Below are positions 33,123 through 41,734 of a stretch of DNA of 64,000 nt, one piece after another. Source of the stretch: Agromyces aurantiacus. GTDB taxonomy: Bacteria > Actinomycetota > Actinomycetes > Actinomycetales > Microbacteriaceae. The translations under genes were made by a program, and so were the position numbers. The notes under the pieces are model-generated. The model was not told the origin of the DNA. It saw nothing but the letters and a program-made list of their open reading frames with translations, and did no database searches. Position 1 is the stretch's first letter; every line of letters starts with the position of its first letter. Location of the stretch: assembly GCF_016907355.1 (NCBI RefSeq), contig NZ_JAFBBW010000001.1, positions 1,364,001-1,428,000 on the forward strand, given 5' to 3'.

Positions 33123-33170
33123 ACCTTCGGACGATCCGGCCCCGTCCATGCCTCGGGGAGAATGGACGGC

Positions 33171-33977
33171 ATGGACTTCTCACTCGAGTTCACGCCCGAC
33201 CTCTTGGCCGTGTTCCTGACCCTGTTCGTGCTCGAGGTCGTGCTCGGCGTCGACAACGTCATCTTCATCTCGATCCTCGCGGCGAAGCTGCCCGTCGAGC
33301 AGCAGGCGCGGGCGCGCAACCTCGGCCTCACGCTCGCGATGCTCATGCGCGTCGGCCTGGTGTTCGCGGCCGGATGGATCATCACGCTCAAGGCCGACCT
33401 CTTCACGCTCTGGGGCATGGGCTTCTCCGGGCGCGACCTGATCCTCATCGCCGGCGGCGTGTTCCTCGTCTACAAGGCCGTGAGCGAGATCCACCACAAG
33501 CTCGAGGGCGCCGAGGAGCACACCACCGGCGCCGGCACGGCGACGTTCGGCGCCGTGCTCGCGCAGATCCTCGCGCTCGACATCGTGTTCTCGCTCGACT
33601 CGGTGATCACCGCCGTCGGCATGACCGAGAACATGATCGTGATCATCACGGTCGTCGTGCTGTCGTTCGCGATCATGCTCTTCGCGGCGCGATACATCTT
33701 CTCGTTCGTCAACCGGCACCCCACGGTCAAGATGCTCGCGCTGTCGTTCCTCCTGCTCATCGGCGTGTTCCTCGTCGCCGACGGCTTCGGCGTCAAGATC
33801 GACAAGGCGCTCATCTACATGCCCATGGCGTTCGCCATCTTCGTCGAGCTGCTGAACCTCGCCGCCGCGCGGCGGAAGGCCAAGCGCGCCGCCGAGAAGC
33901 CCGTCGAGCCCGTGCACCTGCACCAGCAGTACGTCGACGACACGGGCACCGTGAAGGAGGCGCAGCCGGTCGACTGA
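33171..33977 (+). CDS. TerC family membrane protein
   Basis: The gene encodes a 268-residue integral membrane protein with seven predicted helices. The TerC signatures LEVVLGVDNVIFISILAAKL and LALDIVFSLDSVITAVGMTE each carry conserved Asp residues in the membrane. The C-terminal tail is hydrophilic. TerC proteins are linked to tellurium resistance and to manganese export or metalation of secreted proteins. The ATG at 33171 has gggaga at a good distance; an ATG at 33162 is in frame but too close to it. Confidence 0.9.
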   Translation: MDFSLEFTPDLLAVFLTLFVLEVVLGVDNVIFISILAAKLPVEQQARARNLGLTLAMLMRVGLVFAAGWIITLKADLFTLWGMGFSGRDLILIAGGVFLVYKAVSEIHHKLEGAEEHTTGAGTATFGAVLAQILALDIVFSLDSVITAVGMTENMIVIITVVVLSFAIMLFAARYIFSFVNRHPTVKMLALSFLLLIGVFLVADGFGVKIDKALIYMPMAFAIFVELLNLAAARRKAKRAAEKPVEPVHLHQQYVDDTGTVKEAQPVD

Positions 33978-33989
33978 CGGGCAGCGGGG

Positions 33990-34015
33990 CGGGCGGATGC
34001 CGCGGCATCCGCCCG
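33990..34015. terminator. perfect palindrome terminator between TerC and MBL genes
   Basis: Two 13-nt halves (33990-34002 and 34003-34015) form an uninterrupted perfect palindrome between convergent genes. It is built from the recurrent word CGGATGCCGC and its complement. A hairpin would need a few unpaired bases at the tip. Confidence 0.65.
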
Positions 34016-34043
34016 TTCATCCCTTTCCGGGCCCGCCCGCCGT

Positions 34044-34847
34044 TCAGCGGGTGCGCAGGTACTCGAGCTGCGCGCGCACGGATGCCTCGGCCGCGCCGCG
34101 CACCGATGGGTCGACGTCGGCGTACACGTCGTCGGTGACGGCCTCGGCGCTCGCGTCGGCGCCGAGGCGCGCCAGCGCCTCGCGGATCTGGTCGAGGCGC
34201 TCCGCGCGGTGCGCGAGGTACGCGTCGCAGATCGCCGCGAGGTCGGGGAGCACGGGCCCGTGGCCCGGCAGGACCGTGACGCCGCCGCCCGCGCCGAGCG
34301 CGCGCAGGCGGTGAAGCGCATCGAGGTACGGGCCGAGGGCGCCGTCGGGGTGGGCGATGATCGTCGTGCCGCGGCCCAGCACGGTGTCGCCCGTGAAGAC
34401 GGCGAGCGGGCCGCCGCCGCGCGCTGCGGCATCCGGATCGACGAGCGCGAAGCACGCGGAGTCGGACGTGTGGCCGGGCGTCGCGAGGACCTCGAGCTCG
34501 ACGCCGGCCGCCCGGATCCGCTCGCCGTCGGCGAGCGGGGCGGCGTCGCGGCACCACACGGGGTCGATCGCCCGCACGGGGGCGCCCGTGAGGGAGGCGA
34601 ACGCGTCGACCGCATCGGTGTGGTCGGGGTGGCGGTGCGTGACGAGCACGAGCGCGACGCCGCCCTCGGCAAGACGCGCGAGGTGCGCCGCATCTGCGGG
34701 GCCCGGGTCGATCACCACCGAACCCGGGGCACCGGACCTGCGCAGCACCCAGGAGTCGGTGCCGTCGAGCGTCATCGGCCCCGGGTTCGGGGCGCGCACG
34801 AGCGTCACCCCATCGGGCAGCTGCGGAGCGTCGGCGGTCTCGGCCAC
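34044..34847 (-). CDS. metallo-beta-lactamase fold hydrolase
   Basis: The gene encodes a 267-residue MBL-fold protein of the glyoxalase II/LACTB2 type. Metal ligands are visible as THRHPDHTDA (His-x-His-x-Asp-His), TPGHTSDSACF, FTGDTVLGRG and LPGHGPV. The C-terminal helical region RLDQIREALARLGADASAEA with ending EASVRAQLEYLRTR matches LACTB2-like proteins. The GTG at 34847 stands 6 nt after a TACACT -10, which suggests a leaderless start; an ATG at 34871 would overlap the divergent promoter. It is divergent from a NUDIX gene, a frequent pair in actinobacteria. Confidence 0.85.
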   Translation of the reverse strand: MAETADAPQLPDGVTLVRAPNPGPMTLDGTDSWVLRRSGAPGSVVIDPGPADAAHLARLAEGGVALVLVTHRHPDHTDAVDAFASLTGAPVRAIDPVWCRDAAPLADGERIRAAGVELEVLATPGHTSDSACFALVDPDAAARGGGPLAVFTGDTVLGRGTTIIAHPDGALGPYLDALHRLRALGAGGGVTVLPGHGPVLPDLAAICDAYLAHRAERLDQIREALARLGADASAEAVTDDVYADVDPSVRGAAEASVRAQLEYLRTR

Positions 34848-34853
34848 GTCGGC

Positions 34854-34876
34854 AGTGTACCGACCCGGCATAGGCT
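34854..34876. promoter_or_regulatory. back-to-back -10 elements of the divergent MBL and NUDIX genes
   Basis: TACACT on the minus strand (34859-34854) is 6 nt from the GTG at 34847, and TAGGCT on the plus strand (34871-34876) is 6 nt from the ATG at 34883. The two leaderless promoters occupy just 23 bp, so their polymerases cannot bind at the same time. Confidence 0.55.
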
Positions 34877-34882
34877 GGCGGC

Positions 34883-35599
34883 ATGGATCGCGACGCCGCC
34901 CCTGCTCCCGCGCCCGCCGTGCCCGACGTCGGCTCCGCGGCCACGGTCGTGCTGCTGCGCGACGGTGACGGGGGAGTCGAGGTGCTCCTGGGCGAGCGTC
35001 CCCGCGACCGGGGATCGTTCGCCGGCGCATGGGTGTTCCCCGGCGGGGTCGTCGACGATGAGGACGGTGCCGGCGACTCCATCCATTCGCAGGCCGCCGC
35101 GCGGCGGGCCGCGGTGCGCGAGACGCGCGAGGAGGTCGGCCTCGAGGTCGACGCTGGCGATCTCATCGAGTTCGCCGTGTGGAGCCCGCCCGAGGGCGTG
35201 CCCAAGCGGCTGCGCACGCGGTTCTTCGCGGCGCGCGCGCCGCGTGGGGAGCCGGCGCCCGCACCCGACGAACTCATCGCGGTCGACTGGATGCGACCCG
35301 GTGACGCACTCGCGCGGCACGCTGCCGGGGTGCTGACGCTGTACCCGCCGACGTGGGTCACGCTGCACGGGCTCACCGGCGCCGGGTCCGTCGACGAGGC
35401 GCTCGACGCGCTGCGGCGCGGGGAGGTCGCGGCGTACGTGGGCCGGTTCAGCGAGGACCGGACGACGCTCTACTGGCAGGAGGACGACGAGTTCGCCTCG
35501 GCCGGTGCGGGGGCGGTCGCGTCCGGCGCGGCTCGTGAGGCGCGCCGCCATCGCCTGCGGATGGCCGGACTGCCGTGGGAGTACGAGCGGTCGTTCTGA
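34883..35599 (+). CDS. NUDIX hydrolase, NUDT19/CoA pyrophosphatase-like
   Basis: The gene encodes a 238-residue Nudix protein. The catalytic helix ends in AAVRETREEVGLEVDAGDLI, giving Arg-Glu-x2-Glu-Glu-x-Gly, while the preceding GG is separated from it by a longer insert (VVDDEDGAGDSIHSQAAARR) than in the minimal box. This is the pattern of NUDT7/NUDT19-type coenzyme A diphosphatases. Following segments (WSPPEGVPKRLRTRFFAARA) are also typical. It is divergent from the MBL-fold gene, and the leaderless start is preceded by TAGGCT. Confidence 0.83.
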   Translation: MDRDAAPAPAPAVPDVGSAATVVLLRDGDGGVEVLLGERPRDRGSFAGAWVFPGGVVDDEDGAGDSIHSQAAARRAAVRETREEVGLEVDAGDLIEFAVWSPPEGVPKRLRTRFFAARAPRGEPAPAPDELIAVDWMRPGDALARHAAGVLTLYPPTWVTLHGLTGAGSVDEALDALRRGEVAAYVGRFSEDRTTLYWQEDDEFASAGAGAVASGAAREARRHRLRMAGLPWEYERSF

Positions 35600-35643
35600 C
35601 CGGGCGCAGATCGTTCGGCCAACCGTGGTTCGGTGAAATATCC

Positions 35644-35656
35644 CTAGATGATCTAG
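35644..35656 (+). promoter_or_regulatory. palindrome CTAGAT-G-ATCTAG, candidate MarR operator
   Basis: A perfect 6-bp-arm palindrome lies 14 bp upstream of the -10 hexamer of the MarR gene, over the place of its -35 region. Its AT-rich character is unusual for this genome. Autorepression by the MarR protein is the simplest reading. Confidence 0.5.
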
Positions 35657-35669
35657 TAACGAGGTCGTG

Positions 35670-35675
35670 TAGTAT
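35670..35675 (+). promoter_or_regulatory. -10 element (TAGTAT) for leaderless start at 35683
   Basis: TAGTAT is among the best -10 matches in the window and is followed by 7 nt and the ATG at 35683, with no ribosome binding site. Confidence 0.55.
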
Positions 35676-35682
35676 CGGGCAG

Positions 35683-36246
35683 ATGACTGGCGAGCGATCA
35701 TCGGGGTACTGGTATTCCACCGATCGCACGCGACGGGGGGTCGCGGTGCTCAATGCGCTCCGCGACTACCGCGCCGCGGAAGCCGCGATGCGCCGCCGCA
35801 CGCGCTCGGCGATGCGCATGGGCGAGACCGACCTCCTTGCGATCCGCTTCCTGCTCAAGCGCGAGGGCGAGGGGCGGGCGGTGAGCCCCAAGGACCTCGC
35901 GGCGCATCTGGGCATCTCGTCGGCCTCGACGACCGTGCTCATCGACCGGCTCGTCCGCAGCGGCCACGTCGAGCGTCGTCCGCACCCGACCGACCGCCGG
36001 GCTCTGGTGATCGCGCCGACGATCGCGAGCGACGACGAGGTCCGCGCGACGCTCGGCGAGATGCACCGCCGGATGATCGACGTCGCCGAGTCGCTCGAGG
36101 CCGAGGAGGCCGCCACCGTCCTGGGCTTCCTCGAGCAGATGCGCGACGCCGTCGACAGCGTGAGCGACGAGGGGCACGCGGCCGGGTCCGGTGCCGGCGC
36201 CGGGGCGCGGGTCTCGGCCATCGAATCGGCGCGCTCGGTCTCCTGA
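35683..36246 (+). CDS. MarR family transcriptional regulator
   Basis: The gene encodes a 187-residue winged-helix regulator. The DNA-binding region runs LAIRFLLKREGEGRAVSPKD, LAAHLGISSASTTVLIDRLV, RSGHVERRPHPTDRRALVIA, with the usual Asp-Arg-Arg of the wing. The C-terminal 25 residues are Ala/Gly/Ser-rich and probably disordered. The ATG at 35683 follows a TAGTAT element. A CTAGAT/ATCTAG palindrome lies upstream, and a related CTAG-containing palindrome precedes the downstream kinase gene, so both may be targets. Confidence 0.88.
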   Translation: MTGERSSGYWYSTDRTRRGVAVLNALRDYRAAEAAMRRRTRSAMRMGETDLLAIRFLLKREGEGRAVSPKDLAAHLGISSASTTVLIDRLVRSGHVERRPHPTDRRALVIAPTIASDDEVRATLGEMHRRMIDVAESLEAEEAATVLGFLEQMRDAVDSVSDEGHAAGSGAGAGARVSAIESARSVS

Positions 36247-36379
36247 GTCCTCCGTCGCTGCTCGGCTGCACCGGGAGGGGCGACCAGCATGCGCTGCGAC
36301 GGATGTCAAGCCCTCCGTGCCTCCTTGCTCCGGGTATCCGCATTCGGAAGACTGCTCGACGTGCCACGATTCGCGACTT

Positions 36380-36398
36380 GCTAGTTAGATAAACTAGC
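36380..36398. promoter_or_regulatory. palindrome GCTAGTT-N5-AACTAGC upstream of the kinase
   Basis: Perfect 7-bp arms (36380-36386 and 36392-36398) with an AT-rich centre lie 70 bp before the kinase gene. TTAGATAAACT across the centre could include a -10 element. The CTAG ends resemble the site before the upstream MarR gene. Confidence 0.5.
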
Positions 36399-36468
36399 GA
36401 AGCGACGCACTCCCTACAGCACCTGTGCGCGTGGACACGGTCACCCCCGGCCGAAGAGAAGAGGCGCC

Positions 36469-37731
36469 ATGCGCGAGTCGTCGACCCCCGAAGGTCATCC
36501 CTTTCCGAAGGGCCTGCCCGGTGTCGCTGGGGTGGGCGTGAGCACGGATCCCACGTTGCGACCCGACGCGGCACGGCGGACCGGCCCCACGGGCGATCCG
36601 GCCGTTCGCACCGACCCCGCGCTTCGGACCGATCCGAGCGCGATGCCGGTCGTTCCCGCCCCGGCCGAGCCCGCACCGGCTCGTCAGGAGGCGGCCGGTG
36701 CCGAGGCGCCCGCGGGCGCCTACGAGGCCGAGCAGGCCGATCCGCCGCCGCGCTACGAGTTCCTCGAGCACATCGGCTCGGGCGGCATGGCCGACGTGTA
36801 CCGCGCCCGCGACAACGAGCTCGGGCGGCACGTGGCCGTCAAGCTCTTCCGCGACGCCGACGAGACCGTGGCCGACCGCCAGCGCCGCGAGCGCGAGATC
36901 AACCTGCTGAGCGGGCTCACGCACATCGGACTCGTGCCCGTCTACGACGCCGGCCGACTGGTGCACGCGGGCGTCGAACGACGGTACCTCGTGATGGAGC
37001 TCGTGGAGGGCCTCTCGCTCGCGCACCGCATCCAGTCCGGGCCCCTCAAGCCGCGACAGGTCGCCGACATCGGCGCGCAGGTCGCCGACGTGCTCAGCTA
37101 CGTGCACGGACGCGGAGTCATCCACCGCGACATCAAGCCCGAGAACATCCTGCTCGACGAGACGCCGACCTTCGGCTACACCCTCATCACGCGTCTCGCC
37201 GACTTCGGCGTGGCCCAGTTCGTCGACGGCACCAGGCTCACCGGCCACGGCACCATCATGGGCACGGCGGCCTACATCTCGCCCGAGCAGGCTCGCGGCG
37301 AGGACGTCACCGCGGCCACCGACATGTACTCGCTCGGGCTCGTGCTGCTCGAGGCGCTGAAGGGCGAGCGCGAGTACGCCGGCACGCCGATCGAGGCCGC
37401 ACTCGCACGACTGCACCGGTCGCCCGAGATCCCCGAGACGCTCTCGCCCGAGTGGCGCGCGCTGCTCGCCGCGATGACCGCCGACGACCCCGCGCTGCGA
37501 CCGAACGCCCACGATGTCGCGAGCACCATGCGCGACATCATCCGGTCGATGATCGTCGAGACGCAGATGCGCAAGGGGCGCGTGCCCGTCTGGGCCAAGG
37601 CGGCGAACCGGCAGGAAGGCGCGCGACAGCGCTGGCTCGTCGGCATCGCCGGCGCGCTCATCGGTGCGCTCGGACTCGGCCTCACGATCGCGATCGCCGT
37701 GACGGCCGCCGGCGGCTCGCTCTTCGGATGA
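36469..37731 (+). CDS. membrane-anchored Ser/Thr protein kinase (PknB-like, no PASTA)
   Basis: The gene encodes a 420-residue kinase. An N-terminal Pro/Ala/Asp-rich tail of about 90 residues has short RTDP repeats (AVRTDPALRTDPSAM). The kinase domain (about 95-345) has the glycine loop IGSGGMADVYRARD, the Lys in HVAVKLF, the catalytic loop VIHRDIKPENILLD and the Mg loop LADFGVAQF. A single C-terminal membrane helix (GIAGALIGALGLGLTIAIAV) ends almost at the terminus, so there is no external sensor domain; the input must be intracellular or through the membrane helix. An agaagagg ribosome binding site precedes the ATG. Confidence 0.92.
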   Translation: MRESSTPEGHPFPKGLPGVAGVGVSTDPTLRPDAARRTGPTGDPAVRTDPALRTDPSAMPVVPAPAEPAPARQEAAGAEAPAGAYEAEQADPPPRYEFLEHIGSGGMADVYRARDNELGRHVAVKLFRDADETVADRQRREREINLLSGLTHIGLVPVYDAGRLVHAGVERRYLVMELVEGLSLAHRIQSGPLKPRQVADIGAQVADVLSYVHGRGVIHRDIKPENILLDETPTFGYTLITRLADFGVAQFVDGTRLTGHGTIMGTAAYISPEQARGEDVTAATDMYSLGLVLLEALKGEREYAGTPIEAALARLHRSPEIPETLSPEWRALLAAMTADDPALRPNAHDVASTMRDIIRSMIVETQMRKGRVPVWAKAANRQEGARQRWLVGIAGALIGALGLGLTIAIAVTAAGGSLFG

Positions 37732-37802
37732 TGACGCCGATCCGACGGTCCCGTTCGGCGCGTCCGACGGCGCGCCGAGCCATCCGCCGCGGGCCGCGCG
37801 CG

Positions 37803-37808
37803 TAGCGT
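37803..37808 (+). promoter_or_regulatory. -10 element (TAGCGT) for leaderless start at 37816
   Basis: TAGCGT is followed by 7 nt and the ATG at 37816 with no ribosome binding site. It matches the other leaderless starts in this window. Confidence 0.45.
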
Positions 37809-37815
37809 CACTGCC

Positions 37816-38949
37816 ATGTGGAGACGCGTCGCCGGAGCGGTCCGGCAGCCCGAACCGCCCGTCCAGGCCGAGGTGACCGCCGAGGCGACCGCCGGCACGC
37901 CGCAGATCCGGGTGCGGGCCTTCCGGATGGGCTTCGTCGGGGCGCTCGGCGTGCTGCTGGCGGTGTTCCTGGGCGGGATCGTCAACCAGCTCAGCACCGT
38001 CATCCTCTACGTCGCGCTGGCGCTGTTCCTCGCGCTCGGCCTCGACCCGATCGTCAGCTGGCTGCAACGGCGCGGGATGGCGCGCTGGGTCGCCATCCTC
38101 CTCGTCTTCGTGTTCGTCATCGGCCTCTTCGTGGCGCTCATCGCGACCATCGTGCCGCTCGTCGTCGAGCAGGTGACCAAGATCGTCGAGAACTGGGACC
38201 AGACCGTCGCCGACATCAAGAACAGCGACGTGGTGGCCTGGATCAGCTCGATCGCGGGCGGGGCGACGTGGATCGAGGACGGGATCGCGACGGTCGGCGA
38301 CTGGCTCGGCGACCCGAAGAACATCGGGGCGCTGACGGGCGGGATCCTGGCCGTCGGCGCCGGCATCGCGGGCGGCCTGACGGGCGCGACGATCGTGCTC
38401 ATCCTCACGCTGTACTTCCTCGCGTCGCTGGATTCGATGAAGCGGTACGCCGCGCGCTTCGTGCCGGCCTCGTCGCGCAACGGATTCCTCGAGGTCTCGC
38501 AGGAGATCACCGGGTCGGTGGGGCGGTACGTGATCGGGCAGCTCAGCCTCGCGTCGATCAACGGCGTGCTGAGCCTCATCTACCTCACCATCATCGGCGC
38601 GCCGGCCCCCATCCTGCTGGCCTTCATCGCCTTCCTCGGCTCGCTGGTTCCGCTCGTCGGAACGCTCACCGGCGCGATCATCATCACGATCTTCAGCTTC
38701 GCCGCGTCGCCTGCGACGGGCATCGCGGCCGGGATCTACTACCTCGTCTACATGCAGGTCGAGGCGTACGTGCTGAGCCCGCGCATCATGAGCCGGGCGG
38801 TCTCGGTGCCGGGCGCGCTCGTGGTGATCGCGGCGGTCGCGGGCGGCACGCTGGGCGGCGTCCTCGGCGCGCTCGTGGCGATCCCCATCGCCGCCTCGCT
38901 CATCATCATCGTCGAGAAGGTGATCTTCCCCAGGCAGGACGTCGCCTGA
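37816..38949 (+). CDS. AI-2E family transporter (second paralogue)
   Basis: The gene encodes a 377-residue polytopic membrane protein. Family signatures are LFLALGLDPIVSWLQRRGMA, the region FIAFLGSLVPLVGTLTGAII, and VYMQVEAYVLSPRIMSRAVS near the C-terminus. It is clearly related to, but diverged from, the protein at 6791-8020. The substrate is unknown. It follows the kinase gene by 84 bp on the same strand but appears to have its own leaderless promoter. The stop codon lies at the start of a 33-bp tandem duplication. Confidence 0.88.
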   Translation: MWRRVAGAVRQPEPPVQAEVTAEATAGTPQIRVRAFRMGFVGALGVLLAVFLGGIVNQLSTVILYVALALFLALGLDPIVSWLQRRGMARWVAILLVFVFVIGLFVALIATIVPLVVEQVTKIVENWDQTVADIKNSDVVAWISSIAGGATWIEDGIATVGDWLGDPKNIGALTGGILAVGAGIAGGLTGATIVLILTLYFLASLDSMKRYAARFVPASSRNGFLEVSQEITGSVGRYVIGQLSLASINGVLSLIYLTIIGAPAPILLAFIAFLGSLVPLVGTLTGAIIITIFSFAASPATGIAAGIYYLVYMQVEAYVLSPRIMSRAVSVPGALVVIAAVAGGTLGGVLGALVAIPIAASLIIIVEKVIFPRQDVA

Positions 38950-39010
38950 GCGGACGACGCGTCAGAACCAGATGCTGCGTGAGCGGACGACGCGTCAGAA
39001 CCAGATGCTG
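38947..39010. repeat. 33-bp direct tandem duplication at the end of the Eis-like gene
   Basis: The unit, beginning tgagcggacgacgcgtcaga, occurs at 38947-38979 and again at 38980-39010 (31 bp identical). Each copy holds the last four codons and the stop of the leftward acetyltransferase gene (SIWF, TGA); the first copy also includes the stop of the AI-2E gene. It is a recent head-to-tail duplication with no base changes. Confidence 0.85.
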
Positions 39011-40410
39011 AGGTGCGGCGTGCGCGGCGAGGCGAACATGCGGTCGGCCAGCTGGAGGGCACCGGGGGACGCCTCGACGACACGGCCGGCGCGGGCCAGC
39101 ACCGAGGGGCGCACGCCGCCGAGGTATATCGAGGCGAGATCGCGCACGTCGAGGCGGATGGAGCGCGGCTCCGCCGCGCGAGCCGCGGCGCGGGCGCCAC
39201 GGGACGGGACCGACTCGGCGTCGGCGGATCGGGCGCGGGAGCGCTCGCGCTTCGGCGCCCCGTCGTCGCCGTCGCCGTCGGGTCGGGGCGAGTGCACGAC
39301 GGCGCGGCCGTCGGCCGACGCCAGCAGGGTGTAGCGCCCCGCGGCGTAGCCGAGCGGGTCGTCGATCTCGAGCACGAGCTCGCCCGCGGCGCCGTACCGA
39401 CGCGCGCCCAGCGCCGCCGCCGGATCGACGACGCGGACCCACAGGTGATCGGTGACCTCGGAGACGGTGACGGCACGCGGATCCTCGAGGAGCCACTCGA
39501 GCGGCTCGTCGGTCGATCGCAGGAGTCCGCGCACCCCGGTGACGAAGTCCTGCTCGACGAGCACGCGCCAGAGCGCACGCTCGGCATCGTCGGTCGCCGC
39601 CGCGAGCACGTCGAACTCGACCCAGCCGGGCCGGTTCGGTTCGCGGGTCACCCGGAAGGTCGCGAATCCCTGGGGCTGGCCGTGCTCGTCGTCGTAGCGC
39701 AGCGCCCGCAGCGCCCGGGACGCATCGGAGTCGGGGTCGACGAGGCCGAGCATGCGGTCGAGCACGCCCGGCCAGCGGTCGATCTCGCCGGGCGTGCGGG
39801 CGACCGCGCGGCGCGAGATCGCCGGCGCCTGGTCGCGCAGCGTCGCCGGCTCGACGTAGTGCACGCGGCCGGGCGCCTCGGGGCCGACCCAGTGCGCGCG
39901 CCGGCGGTCGACCTCGACCGTGACCGCCTTCGCCGCTGGCGCGTACCCGAACCGGCCGTAGATCGTCGCCTCGGTCGCGGTGAGCATCGCGACGGCCGCG
40001 CCGGCGCGCTTCGCGGTGGCCAGCTCGGCCTCCATGAGGGCGCGGGCGATGCCGCGGCGCCGGTGCGTGGGCGACACGGTGACCGAGCTGACGGCCCAGC
40101 CGTCGAGGCTGCGGCCGCCGGGCACGCTGAGGCCGGTCGGCCAGCTCGACACCGTCGCCACGGGAACGCGGGGCTCCGGGACCGCGTCGTCGTACACGCC
40201 GTGCACTCGCCGCTCGGCCATGACCGCGCGGTCGTACGCGCGGCCCGGGTCGCGCGGGCGCGCGTGGTGGAACCCGCGGTGGTCGGCGTCGATCCATCCG
40301 TCGAGCGCGTCGAGATCAGCGGGGTCGATCAGGCGATAGTCGAGGCCCTTGGCGGCCAAGGCGGCCTTGGCGTCGGGGTCGATCGGGATCGAGCGCGGTT
40401 CGAACGACAT
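38995..40410 (-). CDS. Eis-like GNAT acetyltransferase
   Basis: The gene encodes a 471-residue three-part acetyltransferase. The N-terminal GNAT domain contains VSSVTVSPTHRRRGIARALM, and the conserved Tyr region TEATIYGRFGYAPAAK matches the acid residue (Tyr126) of M. tuberculosis Eis. A second GNAT-like domain and a C-terminal SCP2-like domain follow, with a disordered Arg/Ala insert (KRERSRARSADAESVPSRGA). The protein ends in SIWF; in Eis the terminal carboxylate of a Phe acts in catalysis, so the intact end matters. Substrates may include aminoglycosides or lysines. The gene end is duplicated downstream without changing the protein. Confidence 0.88.
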   Translation of the reverse strand: MSFEPRSIPIDPDAKAALAAKGLDYRLIDPADLDALDGWIDADHRGFHHARPRDPGRAYDRAVMAERRVHGVYDDAVPEPRVPVATVSSWPTGLSVPGGRSLDGWAVSSVTVSPTHRRRGIARALMEAELATAKRAGAAVAMLTATEATIYGRFGYAPAAKAVTVEVDRRRAHWVGPEAPGRVHYVEPATLRDQAPAISRRAVARTPGEIDRWPGVLDRMLGLVDPDSDASRALRALRYDDEHGQPQGFATFRVTREPNRPGWVEFDVLAAATDDAERALWRVLVEQDFVTGVRGLLRSTDEPLEWLLEDPRAVTVSEVTDHLWVRVVDPAAALGARRYGAAGELVLEIDDPLGYAAGRYTLLASADGRAVVHSPRPDGDGDDGAPKRERSRARSADAESVPSRGARAAARAAEPRSIRLDVRDLASIYLGGVRPSVLARAGRVVEASPGALQLADRMFASPRTPHLSIWF

Positions 40411-40450
40411 CGATCCAGCGTACCGAGGCCGAGGGCCCCCGCCCGCACGC

Positions 40451-41734
40451 TCAGCTCCTCAGGACGGTGCCTCCCGAGCGGACGCGAGACACCGCGTCGA
40501 CGGTCGCCGCGAGCACGAGCACGCCGCCGGTGACGACGAGGTTGACGCCCGCGGGGAGGTTCAGCAGGCCCAGCCCGTTGGTGATCACCGCGATCACGAG
40601 CGCGCCGATCGCCGCGTGCAGGAGCCGGCCGCGCCCGCCGAACAGGCTCACGCCGCCGACCACGGCCGCCGCGACGCCCGAGAGCACGATCTCGCGACCT
40701 GCTGCCGCGTCGACCGAGCCGACCTTGCTGATCGAGAAGAGCCCGGAGACGACCGCGAGCGTGGAGCAGACGATGAACGCCGACCAGCGGATCAGGGTGA
40801 CCTTGACGCCCGAACGCCGGGCGGCCTCGGCGTTGCCGCCGATGGCGTAGAGGTACCGGCCGAACTTGGTGCGGTCGAGCACGAACGTGCCGATCCAGAG
40901 GATGACGAGCACGATCGGCACGACGATCGGCACGCCCTCGACGTCGACGACCGACTGCCCGCGATTGCGGTTCAGGATCGCGACGGCCGCGCCCCCGACC
41001 ACGGCGATCACGCCGAGCTTGATCCACACGAGCGTGATCGTGCGGTTGGGCACTCCCGCCCGCGTGCGCCGCGCCCGGTCCCAGAACGAGGTCGCGGCCG
41101 AGACGGCGAGGACGATGGCGAGCATCGCCCAGCCCGCCCAGGGCGGCATGTTGGAGTTCTGGATCGCGCGGATCTCGGGGATCTGCACGCGGTACAGCCC
41201 GCCCGCGCCGATGATCATGAGGGTGAGCCCCTGGTAGCCGAGGAACAGGCCCAGCGTCACCACGAACGACGGGATGCCGACCCTGGCGACGAAGAACCCG
41301 ATGAAGGTGCCCGTCAGGATGCCGGCGGCGAAGGCGATGGCGAGGGCGAGCAGCCACGGCACGGCGTGGACGTTCACGAGCACGATGAACAGCGCCATCG
41401 TCATGCCGCTCGTGACGCCCGCGGAGAGGTCGATCTCGCCGAGGAGCAGGACGAAGACGAGCGCCATGCCGAGCATGACGAGGGTCGCGGCCTGCGTGAG
41501 GAGGTTCGCGAAGTTGCGCTCGGTGAGGAAGAACGGGCTCAGGAAGCTGAAGAGGATCGCCAGCACCACGAGGCCGGCGACGGCGGGCAGCGCGCCCATG
41601 TCGCCGCTGCGGAGCCGCTGGACGTAGGCGCGCGCCTGGTCGCGCACGCCGCCCTCCTGGCCCGATCCGATGAGGTCGGCGGCCACCGGATCGGGGCCGG
41701 CGTCGGTCGTCTCGGCCGTCCGCTGCGAGGTCAT
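40451..41734 (-). CDS. XylH-type sugar ABC transporter permease
   Basis: The gene encodes a 427-residue permease of the ribose/xylose (CUT2) class. A 45-residue hydrophilic N-terminus precedes about ten to twelve helices. Typical segments are LVFVLLLGEIDLSAGVTSGM, VARVGIPSFVVTLGLFLGYQ, the charged loop RTKFGRYLYAIGGNAEAARR, and SLFGGRGRLLHAAIGALV. The length and mid-protein insertion resemble XylH rather than RbsC. Its ATG overlaps the stop of the ATP-binding gene (ATGA). With the upstream ATPase and lipoprotein it forms a complete monosaccharide importer. Confidence 0.88.
   Translation of the reverse strand: MTSQRTAETTDAGPDPVAADLIGSGQEGGVRDQARAYVQRLRSGDMGALPAVAGLVVLAILFSFLSPFFLTERNFANLLTQAATLVMLGMALVFVLLLGEIDLSAGVTSGMTMALFIVLVNVHAVPWLLALAIAFAAGILTGTFIGFFVARVGIPSFVVTLGLFLGYQGLTLMIIGAGGLYRVQIPEIRAIQNSNMPPWAGWAMLAIVLAVSAATSFWDRARRTRAGVPNRTITLVWIKLGVIAVVGGAAVAILNRNRGQSVVDVEGVPIVVPIVLVILWIGTFVLDRTKFGRYLYAIGGNAEAARRSGVKVTLIRWSAFIVCSTLAVVSGLFSISKVGSVDAAAGREIVLSGVAAAVVGGVSLFGGRGRLLHAAIGALVIAVITNGLGLLNLPAGVNLVVTGGVLVLAATVDAVSRVRSGGTVLRS

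Noticed and set aside
33123..33170. manganese (yybP-ykoY) riboswitch before TerC
   Set aside because: The gap is only 48 bp, too short, and no paired elements of that riboswitch are visible.
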